DNA of 64,000 bases, from NCBI GenBank assembly GCA_021014325.1, contig CM037472.1, positions 16,911,063 to 16,975,062 of the forward strand. The letters are read 5' to 3'. Of the stretch, positions 13,619-24,309 are shown one piece after another. The position numbers were made by a program, and so were the translations under genes. This DNA comes from Plazaster borealis. Its lineage: Eukaryota; Echinodermata; Asteroidea; Forcipulatida; Labidiasteridae. The notes under the pieces are model-generated. The model was not told the origin of the DNA. It ran no database searches and saw nothing but the letters and a program-made list of their open reading frames with translations. Position 1 is the first letter of the stretch; each line of letters begins with the position of its first letter.

Positions 13619-14430
13619 ACTGACCATCAACCCTAATGTATCATAGTGTCAGTGTAGCAAGGTTGAACGCGATTCTGCAACAAAGTCATATGTCGCTCCA
13701 TGCAACAATGTCGGAGCAACAATGTTGTATCTCTGTGTCCATTGACTTTGTGTGTACATGTACATCCGGGTTATTTTAAGCATGATACAACCTTTCGAAA
13801 CTCTAAAACTAGCATTCCATGTTAATGCTAATTTAGGAGATTTATGACCTTGTTACAATGAATGTACAATGAACATGTGGATGACTAATATACAGTAACT
13901 TCACAGATCCTTCACAATTCTTCTCCTGGTCAGGCTGTTGTACTTGAGTTTGATTGATTCAATGTCGCACAGCACAGCCAACAAACCACACTCAGCATAG
14001 TGCTGGGTACCAGGCTTGCTGGGTACAATGAATTAGATTGGATCCATATTTTTTTGTAGACAGGTACCCCCCTGTACAATGTACAATCTCCATGTCCAAC
14101 TCCCAACATGAATATTCTGTCTATTCAGAAATCCAGCATTTTATTTGACACAAAAGCGAAATGAACATTTTTCCCTTTGGGGTCTTTCGTAAAGTACTAT
14201 AATTACAAAACTGAGATATTCCTGTCAGAAATGTGTCATACATAGCATGGCAAGTTAGCAGTTGCACAACTGCAGGCCCAGTGTATGCCAAATTAATTGT
14301 ACATACATTGTACATAAACATTTACACCCGAGCACGCATTAATGCATTCTGTCCGCATCATTATAAAACATCAATATCTTAGTCATTTCCAGTGAAGCAT
14401 TAAGTGCGAAAAAAACACAAAAACAAACTC

Positions 14431-14586
14431 AGGCCTGAAGTTTCCATTATTGATAATGGCAAGACCATTTTCATTTTGCACTTCAAGGGCACTTCCATTG
14501 GAAAGTCTATGGGAAACTTTGAAGGGACACCAAGGCCATGACCAGGGGCAACAGAGGCCATGGCCTCTGTGTAATTTAAGGCCTGA
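14431..14586 (+). repeat. Interspersed repeat, family C
   Basis: AGGCCTG ends, GGCAAGACCATTTTCATTTT and CAGAGGCCATGGCCTCTGTG inside; a single copy of the minisatellite unit. Confidence 0.75.
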
Positions 14587-14627
14587 GAATTAATTTGTCT
14601 TTCACTTAGCGAGCTGAAAGGAGTATC

Positions 14628-14646
14628 GGGGGGGGGGGGGGGGGGG
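14628..14646 (+). repeat. Poly-G run of 19
   Basis: Uninterrupted G homopolymer, a likely site of sequencing or assembly error. Shorter G runs lie at 789-799, 18889-18898 and 60070-60083. Confidence 0.85.
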
Positions 14647-14696
14647 AATTCTGCAACTCTTATTCAATAGACCCCTACATGGTCATGTACATGTAT

Positions 14697-14850
14697 GTCA
14701 TCATTGCTGAGGTCAAACAATGGAAATGTGCAAGTGTGCACACGTAACGCACTTCTCTGAGGCGATGATAGGGATTCTTTTGATCTCACTGAAGGCGCTG
14801 CTGAAGCTTGTGACATCACATGCATGGGGGGGTCTTCAAGTACATTTAGA
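14697..14850 (+). repeat. Interspersed repeat, family H
   Basis: Shares GCTGAGGTCAAACAATGGAA, GTGTGCACACG and GTGACATCACATGCATG with the copies at 16855, 46505 and 49590. Noncoding. Confidence 0.65.
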
Positions 14851-15639
14851 AAGCAAAACAACATTGAAAAATCAGAATCTTTCTTTTTTCACCATGATTA
14901 ACTACATGTATAGATTCAATATGTACATTACAAACACGTGTACATGTATGACATTGTATTTGTGGTGCAAAACAACCAAGCTAAATGAACATGTACCACA
15001 GCGATTGTCATTTTCATCTTAAAATGTTTTCTTCTAGTAGCCCCTTACAGTGTACATATACCGAAATTGGCTTTTAGCCTTGTTTGGGGCGAACTTACAT
15101 AAATAAAAAATAAATAAAAAAAATTGTAACACATGCACAGTGATCATTTAGTATAATACCTGTACCACACATGGATGTTGTTTCACAGTGTTTGTCATTT
15201 TTATGGCGGCAAACAGTGTCTATTACAAACTTTGACATGCATAGGACTAGTTATTATAAGACCTTTTTCAGTTGCATTTTTACAAAACATTTAATCGCCT
15301 ACTGTGCTAGATAATTTTGCTTCTAAAGATAAAGCACAACATTAGTTGCTTGGAGACTTGAATGAAATGACTGTTTTCATGAAAACTTGTCCACTCCTTA
15401 CCAATGATTTTGGAGAAAATTGCCTTTCCTCAAATCTACTACGGTCACAATGCAATCGTTTTTTTTCTTTTTTTACTATTTTCTTGTTTAAAATACATCA
15501 TTCACAGGAAGTTTTACCCACATACATGTAAACAATACTGTACAATGTTTTATCATCTATCAGTATTGCTTTGGTCTTCATTCAAATATTGGTATTTCCC
15601 AAAAGCTGCCAATTTTCACTCCAGCTCAAGATTAATGCT

Positions 15640-15645
15640 TTTATT
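15640..15645 (-). terminator. Candidate polyadenylation hexamer for the EHD gene
   Basis: AATAAA on the minus strand about 65 bases after the EHD stop codon. It is the nearest canonical hexamer, but such words are common in AT-rich DNA and vertebrate EHD 3' UTRs are often long, so the real site may lie further on. Confidence 0.3.
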
Positions 15646-15710
15646 AACAACACACCGATTTGTGAAAAAAAGAAAAGCGCACTTGGTTCTTGCACTGTAC
15701 CTTGGGTGGA

Positions 15711-16433
15711 TTAATTACTAAAGGAGCTTTCAGCAGCAAAGGGACGTTTAGAAGGAGGGACAAGATGTCTTGGGAGGGCTTCAGGGATGTCATGCCCATC
15801 CAGCTTGATGCTGATAAGGTGCTGAGCCACTGCAAACTCATCAGAATCCAGCATCCCATCACGATCCACGTCAGATAGCTTCCAGATGCGACCGAGGACT
15901 GTATTAGGCAGCTTGGACTTGACCATCTGCTCTTTGGCACGTTTACCTGATACCTTACCATCAATGGGGGACAGTGTCTCAAAGAGGCCATCATAAATGT
16001 GCTTCTTCTCTGAGATGACCCACTCACTGATCTCTCCTTTGCCATAGTCGGCACCTTCACCAGATCCAGCGCCAAATGGGTTGTCATTCCCAACGAAGGC
16101 ACCTCCCCGGATCGGCATGTACCTGCTGTCATTGACCTGCCTGGCTTCCTCTTGGGGTACCATCTGCATGAGGCGGGTCATGTCCCGCGCTAGCATCAAG
16201 TCCAGCTTCTCGAGCATCTTGGGCTTGAGTTGGTGGAACTTCGTGAAGTCCATGTCCTGTAGGACCTCCTGCATGCGCTTCATTGGGGGGAAGTCACCCG
16301 GGGAGATGGAGTAGGTGCGCTCCACTTCACGGTAGACATCATTCAGGTTGGTGATCAACTGTTGCTTCTTGGACTCTTTGCCAAACATGGAGGGCATATC
16401 CCGGCGCAGAACACTCATCACGTAGGCATGCAC
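15711..16433 (-). CDS. EHD1: EHD coding exon 2 (helical region, linker and EH domain), with stop
   Basis: Begins at GTG directly after a TTAG acceptor and ends with TAA at 15711-15713; 240 residues. It holds SPGDFP, the NPF linker, the EH domain with KLPNTVLGRIWKLSDVDRDG, and a HLVPPSKR tail motif shared with vertebrate EHDs. The last ten residues (PFAAESSFSN) extend beyond the vertebrate end. Confidence 0.95.
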   Translation of the reverse strand: MHAYVMSVLRRDMPSMFGKESKKQQLITNLNDVYREVERTYSISPGDFPPMKRMQEVLQDMDFTKFHQLKPKMLEKLDLMLARDMTRLMQMVPQEEARQVNDSRYMPIRGGAFVGNDNPFGAGSGEGADYGKGEISEWVISEKKHIYDGLFETLSPIDGKVSGKRAKEQMVKSKLPNTVLGRIWKLSDVDRDGMLDSDEFAVAQHLISIKLDGHDIPEALPRHLVPPSKRPFAAESSFSN

Positions 16434-18588
16434 CTAAGTGTAAGAACAAAACATAAGAAATAAGCTTCATGGCCTTGTTGAGAATTAGAATTCATCTAAT
16501 TAATTCAACAAATTGTTACTACCATTCACAAAGTATGTCAAAATGGGCATAGGCCTACATACTCTGCAATACAAATTTCAAATTTCGCATTTTTGGCCTT
16601 AGGACCTTCAAGACAATATTTAAATGACAAAATGTTCACGGTGTTTCCCTTTAATTAGTCCCTTCTTAAAAAAGAGCTACATACATGTAACTAAAAAAGA
16701 AATGAAAAATACATTATTCATGTCAGACCTTTACACATACACTGACAGTAATTACAAGATGTATGAACCACCTAAATAAGAGATTGGATAAGCCAATGTC
16801 ACCTTTTTACACCTGTACATGTACTGTACGTGACTTAGAATACATATGCCGCCATAACTGAGGTCAAACAATAGAAACATGCATTTGTGTACGCGCCATA
16901 AACTACATATAATACCAATCTTTCTTTGGTGGGAAGTCTTCCTTTGACCTCAGTGAGGGCACTATTTAAGCTCATGGCGTCATATGCAAGGGGTATATCT
17001 GAGACACATTAGTACATTGTACGAAGTAACAAAACTAAATGAAAAATCAAAATTTGTAGGCCTATTGTTTAAACAGGCAGCTGTGGTGACCATAACCCCA
17101 CAGATTAACAAAATATACGACTGTGCAGGGTTATGAATAATATTTCCAACTCTTTGTCGTCACTTCTGAAACAAAAGCCATGGCATTCACATTTATCACT
17201 TTGCTTTGAAACAAATCAACACATCAATGAAACGAACACAGAAATACAAGAAAATTACAATGATCTTCAAATCATTAAATTAATGTAAACATCGACAAAC
17301 AAAAAATTCAAAACATCAATAAAATGAAGATGAAGTCATCATCCTCTCAAAGAAAAATCAGCGTCTGGTCATAAAATATTACAACTCTTTGTCGTCACTT
17401 CTGAAACAAAAGCCATGGCATTCACATTTATCACTTTACTTTGAAACAAATCAACACATCAATGAAATGAACACAGAAATACAAGAAAATTAAAATGATC
17501 TTCAAATCATTAAATTAATGTAAACATCGACAAACAAAAAATTCAAAACATCAATAAAATGAACATGAAGTCATCATCCTCTGAAAGAAAAATCAGCGTC
17601 TGGTCATAAAATAATACAATTTAATTTTATAATTGGTCATCAAATACGAGAATCAATTTTATAATTAGTTTACCTTTGCTAGTCTTGCCCTTTTGATGAG
17701 GTCATTCAGCTTTCGTAGAGCTGCATTTCTGGGCAAACTCTGGATATCCATGAAAAGATCCAACTCTTCAGCTTCAAAGAGTTTCCTATTCATGTCAAAA
17801 TGAAGAGGCTTATCCCAGAAGGACCCGATGTAAACGCGGGACACCTCCGGCGTGTTGATGACTTTCCCCAGGGACCACATAAGGGCTCCATACACCCTCA
17901 TTAACTGCTGATGGTCAACCATGTCCGACTTGTTTAGGACAATACGGATCTTGTCATCATTGCCCTTCAGGGCCTCGATACATCTGCGGAACTCATCAGA
18001 GATGTCCAACTTGTGGGCATCGAAGAGCAGGATGATCCGATCTGCTCGTTCAGCAAACCACTCCAATATGCCGACAAAATTGTACCCACGGTCGAGTCGC
18101 TGCTTTTCACCAGATAAGATACCTGGCGTGTCGATAATTGTGATACTTTCGAGGACCGGGCTCTGTGTTAGCGAGCACTGGAAACGATTCAGGAAAGCGT
18201 TACCAAATTTACCCAGAGCTCGGTATTGGCGTTTAGGGTCGACAACAAGAGCATTTCCTGGAATGACAGAGTCATTTTCACCGTACTCTATCGCCATAAA
18301 TCTATCTGTCGTGGGCTCGGGACCCACGCGAATTCCAGGAAAATCTTTTTCGAGTAAATACCTGATAAATGTCGTCTTTCCTGTGGAGTACTGACCGACG
18401 AGTAGGATCATCGGCTTCGCCAGGAAATCGGCCTCGTCCATGGCTGGCGAATGGAAGTCATGGAATTTGTAATGTTCTTCCAATGGCAATATCGTCGTTC
18501 TGTAGAGTTCTTGCAGTCCCTCGACCACCGAATTGTAGCTAAGAGGCTGCTTTCGGCGATTCTCATCCTTATTGAGCCAAGTAAACAT
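15711..18588 (-). CDS. EHD1: EHD-family membrane-remodelling ATPase (EHD1/EHD3-like), two coding exons, complete
   Basis: The spliced product is 545 residues, against about 535 for vertebrate EHDs. EHD proteins are dynamin-like ATPases that oligomerise on tubular endosomal membranes and drive receptor recycling. Seen here: P-loop GQYSTGKT at residues 65-72, DTPG at 153-156, NKSD at 219-222, the family signature LPRNAALRKLNDLIKRARLA at about 285-304, then a helical region and a C-terminal EH domain (about 442-534) with a calcium-loop pattern DVDRDGMLDSDEF. The start methionine (MFTWL) aligns with the family start MFSWV. Exon 1 ends AAG and exon 2 begins GTG, restoring the family K-V-H-A-Y junction in phase 0. 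The linker carries an NPF tripeptide at 423-425, a canonical EH ligand. Orthology to EHD1 versus EHD3 or EHD4 cannot be settled; an invertebrate probably has one pro-orthologue. What is certain is the family. Confidence 0.95.
16855..17010 (+). repeat. Interspersed repeat, family H, in the EHD intron
   Basis: CTGAGGTCAAACAATAGAAA through GGCGTCATATGCAAGG; a diverged sister of the copy at 14697, just upstream (in coordinates) of the 235 bp duplication. Confidence 0.6.
17143..17612. repeat. 235 bp tandem duplication inside the EHD coding intron
   Basis: Two adjacent direct copies (17143-17377 and 17378-17612) share a period of 235 bases. By eye only about five substitutions and no clear indel separate them, so the duplication is recent. 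It lies entirely within the EHD intron (16434-17673), ending about 60 bases before the exon 1 donor. No coding potential seen. Confidence 0.95.
17674..18588 (-). CDS. EHD1: EHD coding exon 1 (ATPase domain)
   Basis: Runs from the ATG at 18586-18588 through 305 codons to AAG followed by a GTAAAC donor. It encodes the N-terminal helices and the whole dynamin-type nucleotide-binding domain. Read-through past the donor hits a stop after two codons, which supports splicing here. Confidence 0.95.
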
Positions 18589-19623
18589 TTTGAAATGAGA
18601 GTTTACAATCCCAAAAAGACCAACTTATGGCAATTTGTATTACTCTTCGTATATGTGTGCATCTACTGTCGTCCACCACCACTGCGATACACGCCTTTCT
18701 AGTTCTCTACGTACTGTGTGTGTATGATGGGTAGAACGCCGATGACACACCAAAAACAGTCTGGTCAGTGAAGAAATTGTAGGCACTGAGTAACAAAAAA
18801 AGAGTCGAATGCTTGACACAAATCTGATGACATCATAATTGCCAACATCGTCGATTGATTGATTGAGGGCGTCCTTGCACAAAACTTCGGGGGGGGGGGC
18901 GGGGGCGGGGGGTCAACAGACATTATAATACCTGCGGGGGAAAGCCACCACACTGCGGTGGATTATAGGACCTCAATGGCAGTAGTGAATTTAATGAACT
19001 TTTTTGTGTTATTCATGTAATGTGTCATTAGAAAATAGTACTGAAATATCAATGCTGGCAATGTCCTCCCGGACCTCCATGGTCGTCCTCACAGTCACTG
19101 AATGCTGCTTTTTTCACGGCCTGAGAATAATCTTTCTCACCAGCCGCAGAATAGCCTTTAGTCAAGGCGCACCGCGGCACCCTAGCCCAGATATCACGCA
19201 CGAAAAGAAAAAAAGACTAGCGCGAGCGAGCGGGAGCCGCAGAGGGGATCATGAACTTGAAGCATTGTTTAATAGGGCGTTAAAGGAACACGTTGCCTTA
19301 AAATCTCAAGAAATTTTGCTGTTTGGAAGTGTTCCATATCCTTATTAAGAGTTGTTCGTGCAATAACATGCCTTTAATGTGTTATAATTAGTGAATGGTG
19401 ATTAAAAAAAAAAACATTGCCATCTGACCCCGAGATCTGCCCGCGAAACGTATACGGATTTCCAGCCGTAAATACCACCGTCCATGTAATGGGCAAAATG
19501 CGCGACGAACAGTCGTTACGCTAGTGCCGTAGTCAGTGGCCTGGTAAACCAGTCAGATCTCCTTGCTCTAGGTCAGATGAAAACCGGGTAATAATCTCAT
19601 TTTCTACCTAGCTCGCAACTTGT

Positions 19624-19829
19624 AAACCGAGCTAAAGCTAGCATTATTGGGTCCGAAATATCCAGCCGCGTATTTGCGGAACGGCCAGCCGCATATTCAG
19701 AATATTAGAACACATGCAGTACAGGGAGGAGACAAACTATCACATTTGGTTCACCTCCCTGTACTGCATGTGTTCTAATCGCCGGCTGGCTATATCGGGC
19801 CCAATACTGTGCTAGATTCAGCTCGGTGT
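19624..19829. repeat. Foldback repeat with a perfect 26 bp arm pair
   Basis: The 26 base arms at 19704-19729 and 19754-19779 are perfect inverted copies. Outside them the pairing continues imperfectly (ACCGAGCT... to ...AGCTCGGT, and CAGCCG/CGGCTG) for about 75 bases on each side. Confidence 0.85.
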
Positions 19830-19940
19830 TGGATATTTATTGGAATACAATAAACAGATGGTAATCGTAACATTTTTAATAAAATAATTGCTCGGTCGTA
19901 GTTCAACAGCTGCGACTGGAAATAAGACTAATAGAATTTG

Positions 19941-19986
19941 TCCGCCATTTATGGGAGTCAAAATCTTGACTCCCATAAATGGCGGA
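19941..19986. repeat. Perfect 21 bp inverted repeat with a 4 base loop
   Basis: Arms 19941-19961 and 19966-19986 pair without mismatch; the loop is AATC. Each arm contains AAATGGCGGA, which resembles the YY1 binding word. Confidence 0.95.
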
Positions 19987-20609
19987 GCGTTTTGTTTCGC
20001 GAAAGTGAGCAAAAGCGAAGCATTTCTAAGGCACGTTTGTGTGGATAATTATATTCTACTTTTTAAACATCTTTCCGACCGTGCTCATTATACATCAAAC
20101 GCTTGTTATAGCCCAAAAGCGCCCAACAGCGCCCAACCCGAAGGCAACGTGTCCCTTTAAGAATAAGTAGGCTTCTGCTTTTATGATGTTCATTGTGTTT
20201 TCTGCTGCATTTGACATCAGTATTCTGGCCTTGGGAAGTTGATCTCTAAACCCATGGAGGTAGCTAAAACCGAATAAAACCATAGCTCAAACGTATCACT
20301 AAAACTGAGATATTATACAGTGGGACAATTTGGGACTAGTCCAAAACATGGGAAAATATATTTGGGCGTTTCCTTCCCCGCCCCCGATCTCCTGTGTTTT
20401 CTTAGTTGGGTGGGCTCGTGCTGATCATTCTTACTAGCGCCCTCAATCAAAAATAGTTAACCCCGTATAAGTGCAGAAGGCACGCGCTAGACTCGAGCCA
20501 ACTCACTGGATTGACAATTAATTGAGACTAGAGGGCGCATCATGTTAAAAAAAGTTCATCAGCGCTACCTAGCCATTAGCCCGAGACCGGACTTGAACCA
20601 AGTCTAGTG

Positions 20610-21360
20610 TGTAAGGGCGGATCGTGCAGAGCTGGATCGTGCAGAGCCGGTGTGGACGGAGATTCTGTCCCCCCGGTGAATCTGTCCCCCCGGACAACTT
20701 TACCTGTTTTTTTTTAGGGTACAACGTCCCCCCGAGACAGTATCTCCTAGGATAAACTGTCTCTCGTTACTGTCCGCCGTGCTCAACGGAGATTGTGTCC
20801 TCCAACGGAGAATATGTCCCCCAGGCACGAGCGTCCACCAACGGAACTAAATAAATAAACTTGCTTTATTCACCTGGCTTTGCTGGTTTATAATAGAAGT
20901 ATTATAGTCAATAATTTTAAGCAAAGGAACATTTTTGTGTGTGGAGTGAAAAGAAAAGTCTACTGACAACAATTCACTGAGTGCGGCGCTGACGCCTGGG
21001 TCACTTTGCCCAAATTACGGACATTGCCCAGAATCCGGATAACTATGCATTTTTAGCGTTGAAGTTTTCCGATTTATTTTTCGTACGATGGATTTCCGGT
21101 TTTTTCATCATCGCCCATTCTCATGCTTGATTTTATCATGGAGGATTTTATATAGTTAAAAAGATTTAAAGTGTCGCACAGAGGCAAACAAGGGAACAAA
21201 TGTGAGAGGGGGGACAAATTCCCCTGGCGGACAGAAAACCCTGGGCGGGGGACACATTTCCCTAGGGGATTCTGTCCCCCCGGACCGCTGTGCGGGGGGA
21301 CAGAATTCCCTGTGACACCGGGATCATGCAGAGCCGTATATTGGGATCGTGCAGAGGATC
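20610..21360. repeat. Irregular repeat block of 'tctgtccccc' and 'gatcgtgcagag' words
   Basis: At least eight variants of GGGGACAGAATT occur in both orientations (20660-20700, 20730-20830, 21205-21312). They are bracketed by GGATCGTGCAGAGC at 20620-20648 and ATCATGCAGAGCCGTATATT near 21323-21342. Confidence 0.7.
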
Positions 21361-21371
21361 GCGGATATGAT

Positions 21372-21386
21372 AGCGCCCTCTCGTGG
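21372..21386 (-). promoter_or_regulatory. CTCF-like site (CCACGAGAGGGCGCT)
   Basis: Fits the CTCF core pattern CCAC-N-AG-R-GGGCGCT on the minus strand. A match by eye to a motif known from vertebrates and flies; binding is not shown. Confidence 0.4.
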
Positions 21387-23448
21387 GAATATTTTGACAA
21401 ATTAACAAGACTAGCGTTATTCACTAGCCTCGCAGTGAACGTCAGATGTTCGGGGGGGGGGGAGGCACGCGTTCAGGGGGAAGGACCAAATCTTTGAGGA
21501 CTTATTGCATACCTGTCGGCTGCTGTACTAAGTACACCTCCCGTCGCTATGCAGTCTCCATTCAGGGAAAATGTCATTCGTGAATTGTGATATTATTGTA
21601 CGGAATTATCGAAACTTGCTGGCTCCCAAAACGCCGCCTTTTACTATTTAGATTTTTCTAAACAGGGGTCAGATCGCAAGTTCGACGAGATACCATGGTT
21701 ATAGTTACTTCCTTCATCGAGGGCACAGAGATCTGGAGTGGGGAATCCCAGGAAAAATCCTGACAAATCACGAGCCTATTAATATAACAAGTGAAAACTC
21801 AAAAAGTAACACATAGCATCCCTTTGGAATTTTGTAGTCTTTCTGAAATTTATTGCTGATCACTCTGTACTTTGTTTGCCTTATTACATCGACATTACCA
21901 TTATAAGGATTTAATTGAGTCAGTTCCAGGACCCCAAACCGTATATCCACGCCTCCCTAATTAATTAGTTAAAAGCGGAATTTGACAACGGCATGGCTGC
22001 CATGTGAATTCACCCATAGATGGACAGATACGGTTTCCTGCAGATACACGTTTTCGTTTCAAAATGATAATCTTTTAGCTGTTGCAAGCTTTTGTTATTC
22101 TGTTGGCTTGCGATTTACATGATAATAAAGAATCATTTGAAGCACAAAGGTGCAATCATAATTCATTTTGTCACTATCATCACTAGGTTACAGACTAAAA
22201 ATTCAAAAATCAAAAGGAAATTGGGAAATCATCGCATGGTACTGTGTTTAGGCCTGTCAAATCTTGTGTTTTATTAATATTTTATTAATATCGACGTTTC
22301 GCACGTGTTTCTTTAACTCCACTCATTCACTGCATTGTAAAAAAAAAGATTATAATAAAGATATGAGGGGGGAAAAAAGAACATTTGCCTTACAATTGAA
22401 GTAGAAATTCTGACAATTTAAAAAATGGTAATTTGTGGGGGAATTATACAAGTATTAAAAAGTCACACATTACTAGATTCTATTAGGAACCTGCTAGTTG
22501 TACAAATCAACAAACTAATTTTACTTAATTGTCGTTGCTGGGAGACAAACAGCATTTATTTTTCCTAAACAGCCCCAAAAGTTGATTTTTAAATGGAAAT
22601 AGAAACTGTTCACAGGCACATAAACATCGTTAGTCTTCTAAAAGCAGAAATTCTAAATAAAAAAAACAAAACCGATAGCTCATAAAAGATATCAAAAATC
22701 ACGCCACAGGGAATAAACCAAATATTATTGCTATCATTATAGTACGTCAACAATTTCGAAATAAGCACCATGAATAAATGGCTTCCAGCAGTTGACATGG
22801 AATGAAATTTGAACAACTAAGTAAAATAATAATGTTCAGATGATATTTCGGTCAAATTCGTTTCGATGTAAGTAATAATGACCCCTTTAAAAACAATCAA
22901 TAGAAAATATAGTTTCAATATCTTAAAAAACTTCAGATAAACTCTGAGTGATATCAGAGGTATTTCAGTTCCTATCCTTAGGTTAAATTATATTAAAAAC
23001 GAAACAGAAGAAGATAAAAAGAAAACAAGAATCATGATCATAAAGATTTGTTATGAAAACAAGCTATAACCCGAATGGGAAAGTGGAAAAGTGTGGGAGG
23101 TTACAAAGCTTTCAAAAAATTTGTGTACATCTTCACACTTTTTTATTGGAAGTTGTAACAGTTGTTTATTTAAAACAAACATCCAACTAGTAGTAACAAA
23201 TTTTTTCTTGTTTCGTTTCTTCAATGAAAAAATTGGTCCTTCAATTAGTTTTCATGATATAATCAAGATGTTTTGTGAAAGGCATGGTACACCATTGATT
23301 TTGAGCACTTATTCAAATGCTCTTAAAACCAAACTGTTCCGGCATCTTGACGAATATTCATCAGAACAATTATAAATTCTTACATTAATGAGAAAGTAGC
23401 ACATTATGGTTCAATTTTCTGCTCATGCTTTTTTACAGTCACAAGTCA

Positions 23449-23594
23449 AGCCTGGAATTTCATCTTTGAGAGGGCAAGGCCATTTTCATTTTACAAAGGG
23501 CACTTCCATTGGAAAATCTTAAAGTCTATGGGAAACTTTCTTAAGGGGCACCAAGGCAAAAGAGGACATGACCTCTGTGTAATTCTAGGCCTGA
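23449..23594 (+). repeat. Interspersed repeat, family C
   Basis: AGCCTGGAATTTCATCTTTG start, GGGCAAGGCCATTTTCATTT inside, TAGGCCTG end. Confidence 0.75.
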
Positions 23595-24309
23595 CAAGTG
23601 TAACCTTCATTCATGTGGCTTTGGTTTAAAAAATTTCTTTTTTTTTACAGATGGCATCAATTGAGATAAAACCATTTTCGGAGTTTAACTTTCTCCAAGT
23701 CATTTATGAGATTGAAAAACATAATTTTGCTTCAAAAAGGTAATCACCATGCCTTATAAAGTAGTAGAAAATGAAACAAAAAGCGTTGGATTATCGAGTG
23801 CCAAAGTAATTAACTTAAATCAAGGTGAACTATAAAGTGTGCATTAAACTGATCCAAAATTAATCTGACAGCATTTAGAGAACAATAATTGAAACAAATA
23901 CACATACAAGTACTTCATTTAGGCCTTCTACGTCACATAACATGATCAATTATTATTATGTACACCAAACGTACTATAAGTAAATTATGTATGGTGACAT
24001 AAATTCCTAATTAAACATAAAATAAATAACTTTAAAAAATATATAAAAAATTAAGCAAAAAACAAACAAACAAAAAAGCAATCGACAAAAAGGAAAGGAT
24101 AATTAACAATTACAAATTCTTATTAATTTCCAATTTATGCATTAGCAATTTTTGACTTAATATTCAATCCAACTAACAATGAAATTTAGATTTGAGTCAA
24201 GTTCAGTTATTTAAAAGAATAAATTGCAAAGTTAAATATGATGACTGAAACAAGACTAGTATACTACGGTACAAAGCAATTTTTTATTTTTTGTAATTTT
24301 TTCTTGTAA

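Larger units (their letters stand above)
1..15639. other. Gene-poor stretch downstream of the EHD gene
   Basis: No exon chain or conserved protein seen on either strand. Apart from the repeats listed separately, this is AT-rich DNA with many TACATGTA words and short simple repeats. The short ORFs here are mostly inside repeats or lack any family resemblance. A lineage-specific noncoding RNA cannot be excluded. Confidence 0.6.
19280..20160. mobile_element. TTAA-bounded TIR element carrying two nested palindromes
   Basis: Left end TTAAAGGAACACGTTGCCTT and right end AAGGCAACGTGTCCCTTTAA are inverted copies with one mismatch. The 881 base interior holds an inverted repeat at 19624-19829 and a perfect hairpin at 19941-19986. 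No transposase ORF is visible, so it is non-autonomous. Confidence 0.75.

Noticed and set aside
22250..22290. Short TTTTATTAATATTTTATTAATATCG repeat as a regulatory site
   Set aside because: A two-unit AT-rich duplication with no further support.
23091..23375. 94-codon plus-strand ORF ending LKTKLFRHLDEYSSEQL
   Set aside because: No recognisable family, AT-rich DNA, no convincing splice partners. A lineage-specific exon cannot be excluded.
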